Assembly (NCBI RefSeq): GCF_009192945.1 | Contig: NZ_NSET01000004.1 | Coordinates: forward strand, 62,001-126,000 | DNA length: 64,000 nt | Origin: Xanthomonas maliensis | GTDB taxonomy: Bacteria > Pseudomonadota > Gammaproteobacteria > Xanthomonadales > Xanthomonadaceae | Direction: 5' to 3' | Shown here: positions 35,788 through 46,500 of the stretch, one piece after another | Layout of the letters: each line of letters starts with the position of its first letter | Numbering within the stretch: position 1 is the stretch's first letter | Made by a program: the position numbers and the translations under genes | Notes under the pieces: model-generated | Seen by the model: only the letters and a program-made list of their open reading frames with translations | Database searches by the model: none | Told to the model about the DNA's origin: nothing

Positions 35788-36519
35788 CTAGGATTCCTGC
35801 AGCAAGCCGACGATCCGCCGGACCCGCGCCACGTCGGTACGCTGGTAATCGCCACCGAGATCGCGGATATGGGCATGCAGGGCGGCCACCTGCGCGGCCA
35901 CTGGCGAGCGGACCGAGGCATGAAACTCCTGCGCCCCCGTGTGGGCACGCAGCGCCATGACATTGTGCTCGGAGACGCCCGCCCCCGGCATTACACGGAT
36001 CCGGTCGCCGGCCTGGCGTACCAGTGCAGCGATCGTGTCGATGCCATCCAGCGCCGTGGCGCGCGCGCCGGAGGTCAACACGCGCGCGCAACCCAAGCTG
36101 ATCGCGTCCTCGAGCGTGCGCGCGGGATCGGCGCTGACATCGATGGCGCGATGGAAGGTCACGCTCAGCGAGCCTGCCGCTGCGATCAGCACGCGCATCG
36201 TCGCCAGGTCGACCTCGCCGGCCGCATTCAGCGCACCGAGTACCACGCCATCGCAGCCCAGCCGCACGCATTGCTCGACATCGCGGCGCATCACCTCCAC
36301 CTCCGCCGCGTCGAACACGAAATCGCCCACCCGCGGACGGATCAACGCATACAGCGGAATACGCAGACGCTCGCGCACCACGGCCAGGGTGCCGAACGAG
36401 GGCGTCAAGCCACCGCCGTCCAGTCCTCCGCACAGTTCCACCCGGATCGCCCCACCGGCTTGCGCGGCGAGCGCCGAGCCGACCGAATCGGCCGCCACTT
36501 CCAATCCCAATGCGCTCAT
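35788..36519 (-). CDS. cutC: CutC family protein
   Basis: A 243-residue cytoplasmic TIM-barrel protein. Family marks are LEVAADSVGSALAAQAGGAIRVELCGGLDGGGLTPS, IPLYALIRPRVGDF, LGCDGVVLGALNAAGEVD, VTFHRAIDVSADP and RVLTSGARATALDGI, all close to CutC. The name comes from a copper-tolerance phenotype in E. coli, but the molecular role is unsettled. The ATG overlaps the stop of the glycosylasparaginase gene (ATGA), so the two are translated together. CutC next to a glycosylasparaginase also hints at a role in glycan-related metabolism rather than copper; that is inference. Confidence 0.9.
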   Translation of the reverse strand: MSALGLEVAADSVGSALAAQAGGAIRVELCGGLDGGGLTPSFGTLAVVRERLRIPLYALIRPRVGDFVFDAAEVEVMRRDVEQCVRLGCDGVVLGALNAAGEVDLATMRVLIAAAGSLSVTFHRAIDVSADPARTLEDAISLGCARVLTSGARATALDGIDTIAALVRQAGDRIRVMPGAGVSEHNVMALRAHTGAQEFHASVRSPVAAQVAALHAHIRDLGGDYQRTDVARVRRIVGLLQES

Positions 36520-37574
36520 GCTGCCGGCTCGCTGTGGTAATGGCTGTCGCCGGGCACCAGCAGGTCCTGTCGCTGCGCATCGCAGACGGCGTAGCTGAAG
36601 CCCTTCTGGATCGCGAATGCACCGACCTCGCCCCGCTTGTTCATCGCCAGGAAGCCGACCTGCAGCGTGCGGGTCAGCTCGGGCTTGCGATGGATCAGAC
36701 GCATCACCACCTCGCGGCAGGCCTCGGCCGGCGACTTGCCCTGGCGCATCATTTCCACCACCGCGAAACTGCCGACATTGCGGATCACTTCCTCGCCCAC
36801 GCCGGTGGAGGTGGCGCCTCCCACCGCGTTGTCCACGTACAGGCCGGCACCGATGATCGGGCTGTCGCCGACCCGGCCATGCATCTTCCAGGCCATGCCG
36901 CTGGTGGTGCAGGCGCCGGACAGATTGCCGTGCGCATCCAACGCCAGGATGCCGATCGTGTCGTGGTTGTCCTTGCCGCCCGGCAGCTTGGAGTCGCGCC
37001 AGGCGCGGTTCTCGATATTGGCCTCGGGCGCGTAATGGGAGGTCTTCAACCATTGCTTCCAGGCCGCTTCGGCATCGGGCGTCAGCAGCTTGGTCTTCGG
37101 GAATCCCTGCGCCAAGGCGAACTGGCGTGCGCCATCGCCGACCAACATCACATGCGGGGTCTTTTCCATCACCGCACGCGCCACCGATACCGCATGCACC
37201 ACGTCCTCCAGCGAGGCGACCGCACCGCAGTTGCCAAGATGATCCATGATGCAGGCGTCCAGCGTCACCCGCCCATCGCGGTCCGGGTAGCCGCCCAGGC
37301 CGACCGTGGGGTTGTGCGGATCGGCCTCGGGAACGCGTGCGCCAGCTTCCACCGCATCGAGGGCATTGCCGCCGGCCGCGAGGATCTTCCACGCGGCCTG
37401 GTTGGCCGCCACACCGAAATCCCAGGTGGAAATCACCCGGGGCGCGCCGGCCGGCAACGTCGACACCGGCTGCGCAGCATCGGCGGCCGCCTGCGCGCGC
37501 GCGCTCCAGCCGGCCAACGAGGAAGCGATCGCGCCGAGCGTGGCGTGCTTGAGGAAATGACGACGTTGGATCAT
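36516..37574 (-). CDS. Tat-exported N4-(beta-N-acetylglucosaminyl)-L-asparaginase (glycosylasparaginase)
   Basis: A 352-residue Ntn hydrolase. MIQRRHFLKHATLGAIASSLAG is a textbook twin-arginine signal. The chain should cleave itself before Thr206 in GGKDNHDTIGILALD, giving alpha and beta subunits with Thr as nucleophile. Other marks are ISTWDFGVAANQAAWKIL, NPTVGLGGYPDRDG, GRVGDSPIIGAGLYVDN and GATSTGVGEEVIRN, all glycosylasparaginase-like rather than isoaspartyl peptidase. It would split GlcNAc-Asn into aspartate and a GlcNAc amine, the final step of N-glycopeptide breakdown, which fits the nix locus nearby. It is coupled to cutC. A longer frame to 37766 lacks a ribosome site. Confidence 0.85.
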   Translation of the reverse strand: MIQRRHFLKHATLGAIASSLAGWSARAQAAADAAQPVSTLPAGAPRVISTWDFGVAANQAAWKILAAGGNALDAVEAGARVPEADPHNPTVGLGGYPDRDGRVTLDACIMDHLGNCGAVASLEDVVHAVSVARAVMEKTPHVMLVGDGARQFALAQGFPKTKLLTPDAEAAWKQWLKTSHYAPEANIENRAWRDSKLPGGKDNHDTIGILALDAHGNLSGACTTSGMAWKMHGRVGDSPIIGAGLYVDNAVGGATSTGVGEEVIRNVGSFAVVEMMRQGKSPAEACREVVMRLIHRKPELTRTLQVGFLAMNKRGEVGAFAIQKGFSYAVCDAQRQDLLVPGDSHYHSEPAA

Positions 37575-37907
37575 CCAGGCGACTCCAGCAGTAATGAACG
37601 CCGTGCACGACGGCTCCCGCGATGATGCGCCAGTGACCGCCATCGCGAAACCGTTGCCGACCACATCGTCGATGCGGATTGCGGCACGATGCCGCAGTGC
37701 AGGCAGGCAGGCAGGCTCGTCGCTTGCGCCACGCAACAGGCAGGGCGGCATGTCATCGCGCCACACAGAAAACGCCAGCGCCGGGCGAGGAATCGCCAGC
37801 CAGCCAGCCGATGCCGATGCCGATGCCGATGAGTACGCTTGTCATCGCAATGTGCCCGGTGACATCGCGCTCGGCCGCGCCACCAGCAGCAACCACGGCC
37901 TTCATGC
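37575..37907. other. Intergenic region with short tandem repeats
   Basis: A 333-nt stretch between the acetyltransferase stop and the glycosylasparaginase start. It contains four tandem CCGATG hexamers near 37808-37832 and four AGGC tetramers near 37700-37715. A 50-codon minus-strand ORF overlaps the hexamers, which encode its IGIGIG run; it has no clear ribosome site and is not called. Confidence 0.45.
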
Positions 37908-38504
37908 TCACTCGGTCACCGAGGCCGGCGAGCCGTCTGCAGGCGGTGGCGGATCGTCCACCAATCGACTGGTCAGCACGTGATCGCGCCAGTGGCCGTT
38001 CAATTGCAGATAGCGACGCGCATAGCCCTCGACCTGGAAGCCCAACCGTTGCAGCACACGCGCGCTGCGCAGGTTGCCCGGCACGTATTGCGCCATCACC
38101 CGCCGCAGGCCGAGCGGACCGAACATGAAGGCGATCCCATGCCCGCCGGCCCAGTGAATCCAGCCGCGGCCCTGGCAGGTCGCGTCGACGCCGTACCCCA
38201 AGTGGCAGGCCTGGAAGGCGCCGCGCTGGATCTGGGTAAAACCGACGGTGCCCACCACCTGCCCGTTCCGCAGCAAGACCAATTGCACCTCGCGCTGGCC
38301 GGGCTGTGCATTGACATACGCCAGGCACAAGCGCCGCCAGCCCTCGACGGTGTAGAACGCGGCAGGACGCAACGGCATGGCATCGGCCAGATGAGCGCGA
38401 TTACGTGCGTGATAATCGGCCATGGCGTCCGGCGCAACCGCCGACAGGTCGGCCAGCACCACCCCATCGGGATGCTGCAGGGACGCGAACACCGGCAGCT
38501 TCAT
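37908..38504 (-). CDS. GNAT N-acetyltransferase, RimJ/RimL type
   Basis: A 198-residue cytoplasmic acetyl-CoA-dependent acyltransferase. The fold is shown by VQLVLLRNGQVVGTVGFTQIQRGAFQACHLGYGVDATCQGRGW (the acetyl-CoA loop QGRGW), followed by LRRVMAQYVPGNLRSARVLQRLGFQVEGYARRYLQLNGHWRDHVL. This ending is close to the ribosomal-protein S5-alanine acetyltransferase RimJ. The true target cannot be known from sequence. The start at 38504 avoids a long unrelated leader present in the larger open frame. It stands alone between two intergenic stretches. Confidence 0.85.
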   Translation of the reverse strand: MKLPVFASLQHPDGVVLADLSAVAPDAMADYHARNRAHLADAMPLRPAAFYTVEGWRRLCLAYVNAQPGQREVQLVLLRNGQVVGTVGFTQIQRGAFQACHLGYGVDATCQGRGWIHWAGGHGIAFMFGPLGLRRVMAQYVPGNLRSARVLQRLGFQVEGYARRYLQLNGHWRDHVLTSRLVDDPPPPADGSPASVTE

Positions 38505-38823
38505 CGCTGGCTCACCGCTGCGGTCTCGGCCGCGACGATGCACCACGCGAGCCGCGTCCACATCTGGCACGAGCGATACAGGATCGAGGGCGGTCGCCAA
38601 GCGATGCAAGACCGTGCTTGGCCATCTGATCGCGCACACCGCCGCCTTGCGCACGCTGCAAGCGCAGCACCCGCGCGCCGCACCGACCATGCTTGCGCGC
38701 CAAAACAGTTCAACGGCCGCTCGCAGCGGCACGGGGATCTACCGACTGGCTCAGCACGACAGGTCGGTCAACGCATGGTGTGGATGGCACCGGCGCGTCT
38801 CCTGCGCAGGCGCCGCGATCGTC
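38505..38823. other. Intergenic region downstream of the pil-chp operon
   Basis: A 319-nt stretch without a supportable gene. GCCGCT/AGCGGC with a 3-nt loop at 38716-38730, followed on the minus strand after about 10 nt by TTTT, is a weak candidate terminator for the chemosensory operon. Confidence 0.4.
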
Positions 38824-39300
38824 TCAGGCCGCGGCCGCGGCCAGCGCCTGGCCGATCTGGGCTTCGATCGCATCGAGGTTGGGCAACAAGGCGCTCTGTT
38901 CGCCCAACAACACGCGCATGTGCACACCGTCTGGCAGCGCGTCTTCGGACGCATCGGCCAGCAGACCATCGCGCGGGATCGAGATCAGCTGCGGGAACGA
39001 GGCCGTCAGCAAGGCGAAGTACGGCAACGCCGGATTGCCGCCCAGCGCCTTGAGCACGATCACCTTGTTGTTGACCGCGGTGGATTCCTCGCCCAGCCCG
39101 CTGAACCGCGCGAACGACAGCAGCGGCACCTTCCAACCATACCAATCGATGCGGCCCACCACCCAGCGCGGCATGTCGGCCAGCGGCTCGACCGCCACGC
39201 GCGACATCACCTCGGCGACGGTGGCGTTGGGTAACAGCACGCGTTCCTGCCCGGCCTGGATCAGGACGCCGCGGATTTCGTCATTGTTGGCGTAGCTCAT
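38824..39300 (-). CDS. chpC: CheW-like protein ChpC
   Basis: A 158-residue cytoplasmic CheW-domain protein, the last gene of the pil-chp operon. CheW-type features are IRGVLIQAGQERVLLPNATVAEVMSR, the conserved PRWVVGRIDWYGWKVPLLSF, and NNKVIVLKALGG. It should link a receptor, PilJ or another, to the ChpA kinase as the second coupling protein beside PilI. ChpC is the name used in Pseudomonas for the CheW-like product at this operon position. It starts 31 nt after chpB. The tail (IEAQIGQALAAAAA) is alanine-rich. The longer frame upstream lies within chpB and was rejected. Confidence 0.85.
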   Translation of the reverse strand: MSYANNDEIRGVLIQAGQERVLLPNATVAEVMSRVAVEPLADMPRWVVGRIDWYGWKVPLLSFARFSGLGEESTAVNNKVIVLKALGGNPALPYFALLTASFPQLISIPRDGLLADASEDALPDGVHMRVLLGEQSALLPNLDAIEAQIGQALAAAAA

Positions 39301-39331
39301 GGCTTCGATTCCGGTCTGGGAGGGCGCCGGC

Positions 39332-40519
39332 TCAGGCCGGCCAACGCTGTGCCAAGGTCTGCGCCAGCTGCGCAGGATCGGCGGACGGCAGGCCACGCTG
39401 GGCCAGGCGTGCGGCGGCGGCCGGATCGTAGCAACCGTCGGCGGATTGGCCGGCGACCAGCGCCCCCTGTTCGGCCAGCGACAGCGTCGCCTCCACCAGG
39501 GCCTCGCTAGCACCGCTGAGCATCAGCACGGCACTATCGGCCGGCGGCAGCGCCGCGACCAGGGCCGCCGGATCCGCCTGCGCCACGAACACCAGCGCAC
39601 CGCCCTGCGGTTGCACGCCGACGGCGTCTGACAGCACATGGACCTTGCCTGCAGTCACCGGCTGACCGATCTCGGCCAGCTCCACAGGCAAGGTCGACAC
39701 CCGGCCCATCTGCCGCACCAGGTTGCCGTACTGACCGCCGTCGAGCGTCATCCGCACCAACACCGCGCGCGGGAACTCCGCCGGCAAGGCGCCCAGCAGC
39801 CGCCGGATCGCATCCGGACCACCGATGCCGGCCATCACCAGCACCGCACCGCTGGCCGACGCGCCAGGTTCGTCCAGGTCGACCAACGACAACCCGCCGG
39901 TGGACAGCGCAGCGACATCCGGCTCGGCGCGCGTCCGCACCACGACTGCGACATCGTCGACCAGGCCCCAGGTACTGGAATCGCCCAACGACAGGCTGGC
40001 CGCAGCCGGCGCAGCAGGCGCGGCCGCCGCTTGGGCAGCGCTGAACAAGGCGTCGCCCGGCACCTGCTCGAAGGCATGTGCGGCCAGTTCCAGATGGCGG
40101 TCGATCTGTTGCGGGGAATCCTGCCGGTTGGACGGAATGTCCAGCCCGGGCTCGGGCTGCAGCGACGGCTCGCATTCGGTGCCCGGCGGCAGCACATCGG
40201 CGTGGCCGTGCAGCTTGGCCGCCAGATGGCGCACCCAGCGCTGCGCTTCCCAGCCTTCGCGGCGTACGGTCAACTCGGCTTCGTCGAAGATCACCGTCAG
40301 GCCGGGCCGGGTCAGGACCGGCTCCAGCGCCTCGAGCGCATCCTCGATCGCCGGTTCCAGCGCCACCAACACGGCGCTGGGATCGACATCGCGCAGCGTC
40401 TGCACATCGATCGCGCTGGGTTCGTCTTCCAGCACCACCTGGGCGCCGGCCAAGGCCAGCGCCTCGCGCAAGCGTTCGCGTGCCTGCCCAGGGCGCCCCA
40501 GCAGGGCGACCGGCGTCAT
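39332..40519 (-). CDS. chpB: ChpB, CheB-like methylesterase homologue with lost catalytic triad
   Basis: A 395-residue protein from the ATG at 40519, with GAGAG upstream; a GTG at 40540 is the alternative and overlaps chpA. The N-terminal part resembles a receiver domain but has SAVLVALEP where the phospho-Asp should be. The C-terminal part aligns with the CheB methylesterase domain (GPDAIRRLLGALP, VELAEIGQPVTAGKVHVLSD). CheB needs Ser, His and Asp; here GASTGG is AGIGG, QHM is MTL, and GMGNDG is GASEA, so all three are gone. It probably keeps a binding role only. An alanine-rich linker joins the halves. Confidence 0.82.
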   Translation of the reverse strand: MTPVALLGRPGQARERLREALALAGAQVVLEDEPSAIDVQTLRDVDPSAVLVALEPAIEDALEALEPVLTRPGLTVIFDEAELTVRREGWEAQRWVRHLAAKLHGHADVLPPGTECEPSLQPEPGLDIPSNRQDSPQQIDRHLELAAHAFEQVPGDALFSAAQAAAAPAAPAAASLSLGDSSTWGLVDDVAVVVRTRAEPDVAALSTGGLSLVDLDEPGASASGAVLVMAGIGGPDAIRRLLGALPAEFPRAVLVRMTLDGGQYGNLVRQMGRVSTLPVELAEIGQPVTAGKVHVLSDAVGVQPQGGALVFVAQADPAALVAALPPADSAVLMLSGASEALVEATLSLAEQGALVAGQSADGCYDPAAAARLAQRGLPSADPAQLAQTLAQRWPA

Positions 40520-40526
40520 TGCGCCA

Positions 40527-43500
40527 TTACTCTCGGACACGGGCGATCCCCAGCAGGTCGTACACGTTTCGCATCAGATCCAACTCTTGATAGGGCTTGC
40601 CGAGGTAGCGCTGCACGCCGATCTCGAACGCGCGCTGGCGATGCTTCTCTCCACTGCGCGAGGTGATCATCACGATCGGCACCGCCTTGAAGCGCGGGTC
40701 GGCACGCATCGCGGTGGCCAGCTCGTAGCCGTCCATGCGCGGCATCTCGATGTCGAGCAGCATCAGGTCTGGCACGCGCTCTTCCAGCAGCTCCAGCGCT
40801 TCCACGCCATCGCGGGCGGTGGTCACGTCCAGGTTGTGGCGTTCCAGCACGCGGCTGGTCACCTTGCGCATGGTCAGCGAGTCGTCGACCACCATCACCA
40901 GCGGCACGTGCCGCTGCGATTCGGCCTGCGTCGTCTGCGTTGGGCCGGCCGGCTGGGCCAGGTAACGACGCACCAGCGGCGCCACGTCCAGGATCACCAC
41001 CACGCGGCCATCGCCGGTGATGGTGGCGCCGTAGATACCCGGCACCGAGGCGATCTGCAGACCCACCGGCTTGACCACGATTTCGCGATTACCCAGCACC
41101 TGGTCGATCGCCACCGCTGCCCGCAGGTCGCCTGCGCGCACCAACAGCAACGGCACCTGCGCCTGTCCTTCGGCACCCGCAGCGGCCTGGCCGACCAGCG
41201 AGCCGAGGTCGTGCAACACGTATTCCTCGCCGGCGTAGTGGTAACCACCCTCGCCCGACTCGTAACGCGCCCGCGAGATCCGGCCGATACCGCTGACCGA
41301 GGCCACCGGCACCGCAAAGGTGGTTTCGCCGATGCGGACGAACACCGCCTGGGTGACCGCCAGCGTCTGCGGCAGGCGCAGGGTGAAGGTAACGCCCTGG
41401 CCACGCACCGAGTGGATGTCCACCGAGCCGCCCAGCTGACGAACCTCGTTGCGCACCACGTCCATGCCGACGCCGCGGCCAGCCAGCTGGCTGACCTGGT
41501 CGGAGGTACTGAAGCCGGACGCGAAGATCAGTGCATCCAGTTCGGTATCGGTCAGCGCCTGATCCGGTTCGATCAGGCCACGCTGTTCGCCACGACGACG
41601 GATCGCCTCGCGGTCCAGCCCGGCGCCGTCGTCGGCCACTTCCAGCACGATTTCCGAGCCTTCGCGACGCAGACGGATCGCGATGCTGCCTTCCTCCGGC
41701 TTGCCGGCCGCGCGCCGCTGTTCCGGCGTTTCCAGGCCATGCGCCACCGAGTTGCGCAGCATGTGTTCCAACGGCGCGACCATGCGATCGAGCACGTTGC
41801 GATCGAGTTCGCCCTGGGTTCCTTCCAGCACCAGATGCACTTGCTTGCCGGTATCGGTGCCGGCCTGGCGGACCACGCGGCGCAGGCGCGGCACCAACCC
41901 GTCGAACGGCACCATGCGCGCACGCATCAGGCCGTCCTGCAGCTCGGAGCTGACGCGCGACTGCTGTTGCAGCAAGCCGTCGTATTGGCGCGAGAGATCT
42001 TCCAGCACACCTTGCAGGCCACCCAAGTCGGCCGCCGATTCGTTCAGTGCGCGGCTGAGCTGCTGCAAGGTGGAGAAGCGGTCCAGTTCCAGCGGGTCGA
42101 AGGTGCGGTCGCCCTGATCCTGCTCGCGCTGGTAGCGCGCCACGATCTGCGCTTCGGTTTCCAGATCCAGACGCCGCAACTGATCGCGCAGACGGGCGTT
42201 GGTGCGATCCAGTTCGCCCATCGCGCCACGGAAGGCACCCAGCTGCTGTTCCAGCCGCGAACGGTAGATCGCCACTTCGCCGGCATGGTTGACCAGGCGG
42301 TCGAGCAGATCGGCGCGCACACGCACCTGTTCCTGCTGCACGCGCGGCAGGAAGTCTTCGTCGGCCTGGCCTTCCAGCGGAATCGGCGCCGACAGCGGTG
42401 CCGGTTCCACCGAGACCTTGGCGATCGCACGCACATCCGCGGCGGTCGGCGCAGCGGCGTCGCGACCGCGGGTACGGGTCTCGAAGGCTTCCACCAGGTC
42501 GGTCGGCATCGCCACCGCCCGGTGCATGCCGGTGCGGGTCAACAACTGATGCAGACGGTCGAAGCCACGCTCGAACAGACGCACGTCGTCGCGGTCGATG
42601 TCGGTGCGATTGGCCGCCACGGCTTCCAGCAGCGATTCGATCGCATGCCCAAGATCGCCGATGGCATTGATGCCGGCCATGCGTGCACCGCCCTTGAGCG
42701 TGTGCAGATCGCGCTGCAGTCCGTTGAGGACATCGCGGTCTTCCGGCACTTCGCGCATGCGGGCGATCAGACCATCGCAATGGTCCAGCAGATCGCGGCC
42801 TTCCTCGACGAAGATGTCGACCAGCTCGCCGTCGAGCTGATCGAAATTGAGCGGACCGACGTCGAGCGCGGCGCTGGCATCGTTGCCGGTGGCGTCGGAC
42901 ATGGCGCTGGCCTCTTCCACCGGCGCACTGAGCGCTTCCGGCTCGACATGGACAGACTCGTCTGCGGTCACGGCGTGGGCGTCGTCGCCGTCCACTGCCG
43001 GTGCATCGGCAGCAACGCTGGCTTCGGCTTCCACGGCGACCGGCAACTCGGCACTCGTTGCCACGTGTGTCTCCTCCTGAGCGGCCTGCACGTCGGCAGG
43101 CACGCTTTCCGGCGCGCCGAGTTCGGCAACATCGGCCGACAACAGCGGGTCGGTCTCGGCAGGCGCATCGGCGGTTTCGTCGACGCGTTCGGACACCTGC
43201 GCCATCTCGAAGGCCTGCACCGACTCGATGGTGGCCTCCGGCACGGACGCGTCGTGCGGCGGCGCCAACGGGGCGTCGGCGGACGCATCGTTGGCCTGCA
43301 CATCGGCCTGCATCGGCAACGACGCGACTGTCTCGGCATCCGGCTGCGACGGCTCGACGGGGTCGGACTGCTCGGTCTCGGCGACCGGTTCCGGTGCGAT
43401 GGTGGTCGCCTCCGGCGCTGCCGCTGCGACGTCGTGTTCCGTCGGGGCGGCTGCGTCGAGCATGTCGCCGTGCACGTGCTCCTGCTCCGATGTCGGCTGC

Positions 43501-46500
43501 TGCGCATCGGCAGCATGGTCCGGCATGGCCTCGAACGGATGTCCGGCCTGGTCGAGCAGTGCCGTCTCCGCCGAGGCGGTTTCGGTCTCGGCGTCGGTCT
43601 CGGCAACTGGCTGATCCACTGCCTCGACAGCTGCACGCTGGTCGTCCGCGTCCACGACGCTGTCGCTTGGCGTCTGCAACTGCAGAGCATCCTCGTCAGA
43701 CAGCGACGACGCGACCGGCTCGCCCAGGCTCTGTTCCTGCCCCAGCGTCGCCTCGGCCTCGGCCAGTTCGTCCACTGCCACCGCTGGCTCCGTATCGGCA
43801 GCCGTGTATTCGACAGCGTCATGAGCCTGCGCATGCGCAACGGCGTCGACGGCTACGACATCGGCAGTGTCGGCATCGGCCGGCACGTGGATCGGGGCCA
43901 CCGGTACGTCAGTCAGCTGCGCTGCGTCGGCGCTGACGTCGGCCGGCACGGCGTCGACGACGTGGGCCTGTTCGTCCTCGACAGCAATCGCGTCCGTCAC
44001 CTGCTGATCGGCGCCGTCCGCAACGGCGTGCGGTGCCTCGGCTTCGTCGGCCTCGGCAGGCGTCTGCACATGTGGCTGTGCCGAAACCTCGTCCGTCGGC
44101 GGCGCGCCGATGAATTCGGCCTGCTCGCCTTGCACATGCGCATCGTCTGCGATGCCCTGCGCTGCGTCGGCGTGCTCGCGCCACGGCTGCGCAAGCGTCT
44201 CTTCGCTGGGCGTCGCGTGCGCCGAATCGTTGTGCAATGCATGCTCGGGTGCGACTTCGGCTTCCGCCGTGGCCAGCTCGTCGACGACGATGGGCGCCTC
44301 GGCGGCCGGCGGCAGCGCGGCGGTATCCAGGTACTGCGACAGGTCTTGCGCACCGGTCAACTCGACCGTGGGCTCGGCGTCGTGCAGTGCGGTGTCGGTC
44401 TCGGCGTCCTCGAGCTCCTCGAGGAACGCCTCCGGCGGCCACTGTGCTTCGGGCAAGCTATCGACCAGCACGCGCAGGCGTGCGGTCAACGGCGCGAAGG
44501 AGGGGATCAACGGCGCGTCGGCACGCAGCGCGCTGACCGTGGTGGCGATCGCCGCGGCCATCGCGGCCAGCGCATCCACGCCCTCGTTCGACGGCGTCGC
44601 CGCGGCCGCCAGCAGCCGCTTGACGTAGCTTTCGGCCGGCGTGGTCACCAGGGTGATTTCCGGCACATCGGTCATCGCGAAGGCGCCGCTCATCGTATGC
44701 ACCGCACGCAACAGCTCTTCGCTGGCCGGTTGCGGCGCCACCTGTGCCGCCTGCAGCCAGGCGTGCACGGTTTCCAGATGGGTGGCGACTTCGGCTTCGA
44801 GGATCTCGCGCAACACGCTGTCGACCGAGGCCGGCGTGCCAGCGGTTGCCGCCACGCCAGTGTCGACCGGCGCGACCGCGCCGACGTCGGTGGCAGTGTC
44901 CTGCGGCGTGGCGACGTAATACGCGTCCTCACCGGCGGCAATGCGATCGGCGACCGTCTGGATGGCGATGACATCGGCCTGGATCTGCCCTTGCTCACGC
45001 AAGGCGGCGTTGAATTGCGGCAGCACCTCGTAGGCCAGCTCGACCATCGTCACCACCGCCGGACTGGCCGGCCGGGTGTTGTCGAGCACGCGGTTGAGCA
45101 TGCTCTCGATCTTCCAGCTGAACTCACCCAAGGCGGCGGCGCCGACCAGCCGGCCGCTGCCCTTGAGCGTATGGAAGACGCGACGGATCGGCCGCAGGTT
45201 GTCCTGGCTGTGCGGAGCAGCGCGCCAGACCGGCAGCAACTGACCGAGGTTCACCAGTTCCTCGTCGAACTCCTCGAGGAAGACCTCGCGGATATCGTCG
45301 TCGATCTCGGCATCGGCGAAGCCACCGAACACGCTCGCTGCCGGTTCGACGGCGGCAGGCGTGTGCGTGGCCACGGCGGGCGCGGCCGGCGTCGGCGCAG
45401 CAACCGCGCCGGTGTCGGCGCTGCTGGCCGGGGTGGAACTCAAGCGATCCACATCGAACTGCGCGACAGCCGCATCGAGCTGCTGCAGGAACGCGGCCGA
45501 GTCGGCGTCGAGCTCGATCTTGTTGACCACCGCTTCCTGCACCCGCGGTGCAGCAGGCGCTGCGTCGGACACCGGTGCCGATGGCGTCTCGGTGGACGGC
45601 TCGACGAACGGATCCTGCGGCTCGGGCGGCGAGAACGCATCGGCCAGATCGAAGCGGGGGGCAGGCGTCGCAGCCGGTGCGTCCAGCGCGCCCGGCGCGT
45701 CATCGACGGCCGTGACCGTCGCATCCTGCGGCGGCGGCTCGGCGATCTGCTGGGCGTCGACCGGGACGCTGTCGTCGTCGCGCTCCAATGCACTCAGGTC
45801 GACCGTGTAGCTGACCTGCGCGGCCTCGGTCGGCAGGCTGGCACCTTGCTCGGCCGAGACCGGATCGAACGTCGAGGCCACCGACCCCGGCTGCTCGCTG
45901 GTCTCCAACTGCCAGCTGCCCGGTGCCTGACCGCCATCGCCGGACAGATCCAGCGGCGCGATCGTGAACGGCACGTGGGCCTGACCGGAAGCGGTCTCCT
46001 CGGCGGCGACCGGGTCGAACGAAAACACGCTATCGCTGGCGGCCGCACCGACGTCCTGCACGGCGCTGGCCGCGAACGGCGCTTCGTGCAGGGTCTGGTT
46101 GGCCCACTCCAGCGGCGGTGCCGCATCGTTGGCCGCCGGCAGCAGTTCAGGCGAGGACGGCGCGGGTGCCGCGGCGACCGGCGCTGCGACCGACGCGTCC
46201 AGCGGGACACCCGGCGCCGCGCTGCCGACCGGCAGCTCGGAGGGCTCGCTTGCCGGCAACGGCCAGTAACGCAGCGTTTCCAGGCTGTTACGGGTGATGT
46301 CCAGGATTTCTTCGCGGCCGGGACGGCGCTCGCGCAAGGCCTCCAGGTAGTACTCCAGGCTGGCCATCGCATCGGCCAGGGTGTCGAGCTGGCGGCCGCT
46401 GGGCACGCGCTGCTTGCCGATCAGTTCCAGATCGACATAGCGCCGCACGCCTTCCAAGTAATCGGCCGCTTGCGGCAGCTCGAGGATGCGCAGTGCACCG

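Noticed and set aside
37800-37840. Tandem hexamer repeat as a phase-variation tract
   Set aside because: Only four units and not inside a supported gene.
37753-37905. 50-residue hydrophobic ORF just after the acetyltransferase
   Set aside because: Its IGIGIG core is made by a tandem hexamer repeat and there is no convincing ribosome site.
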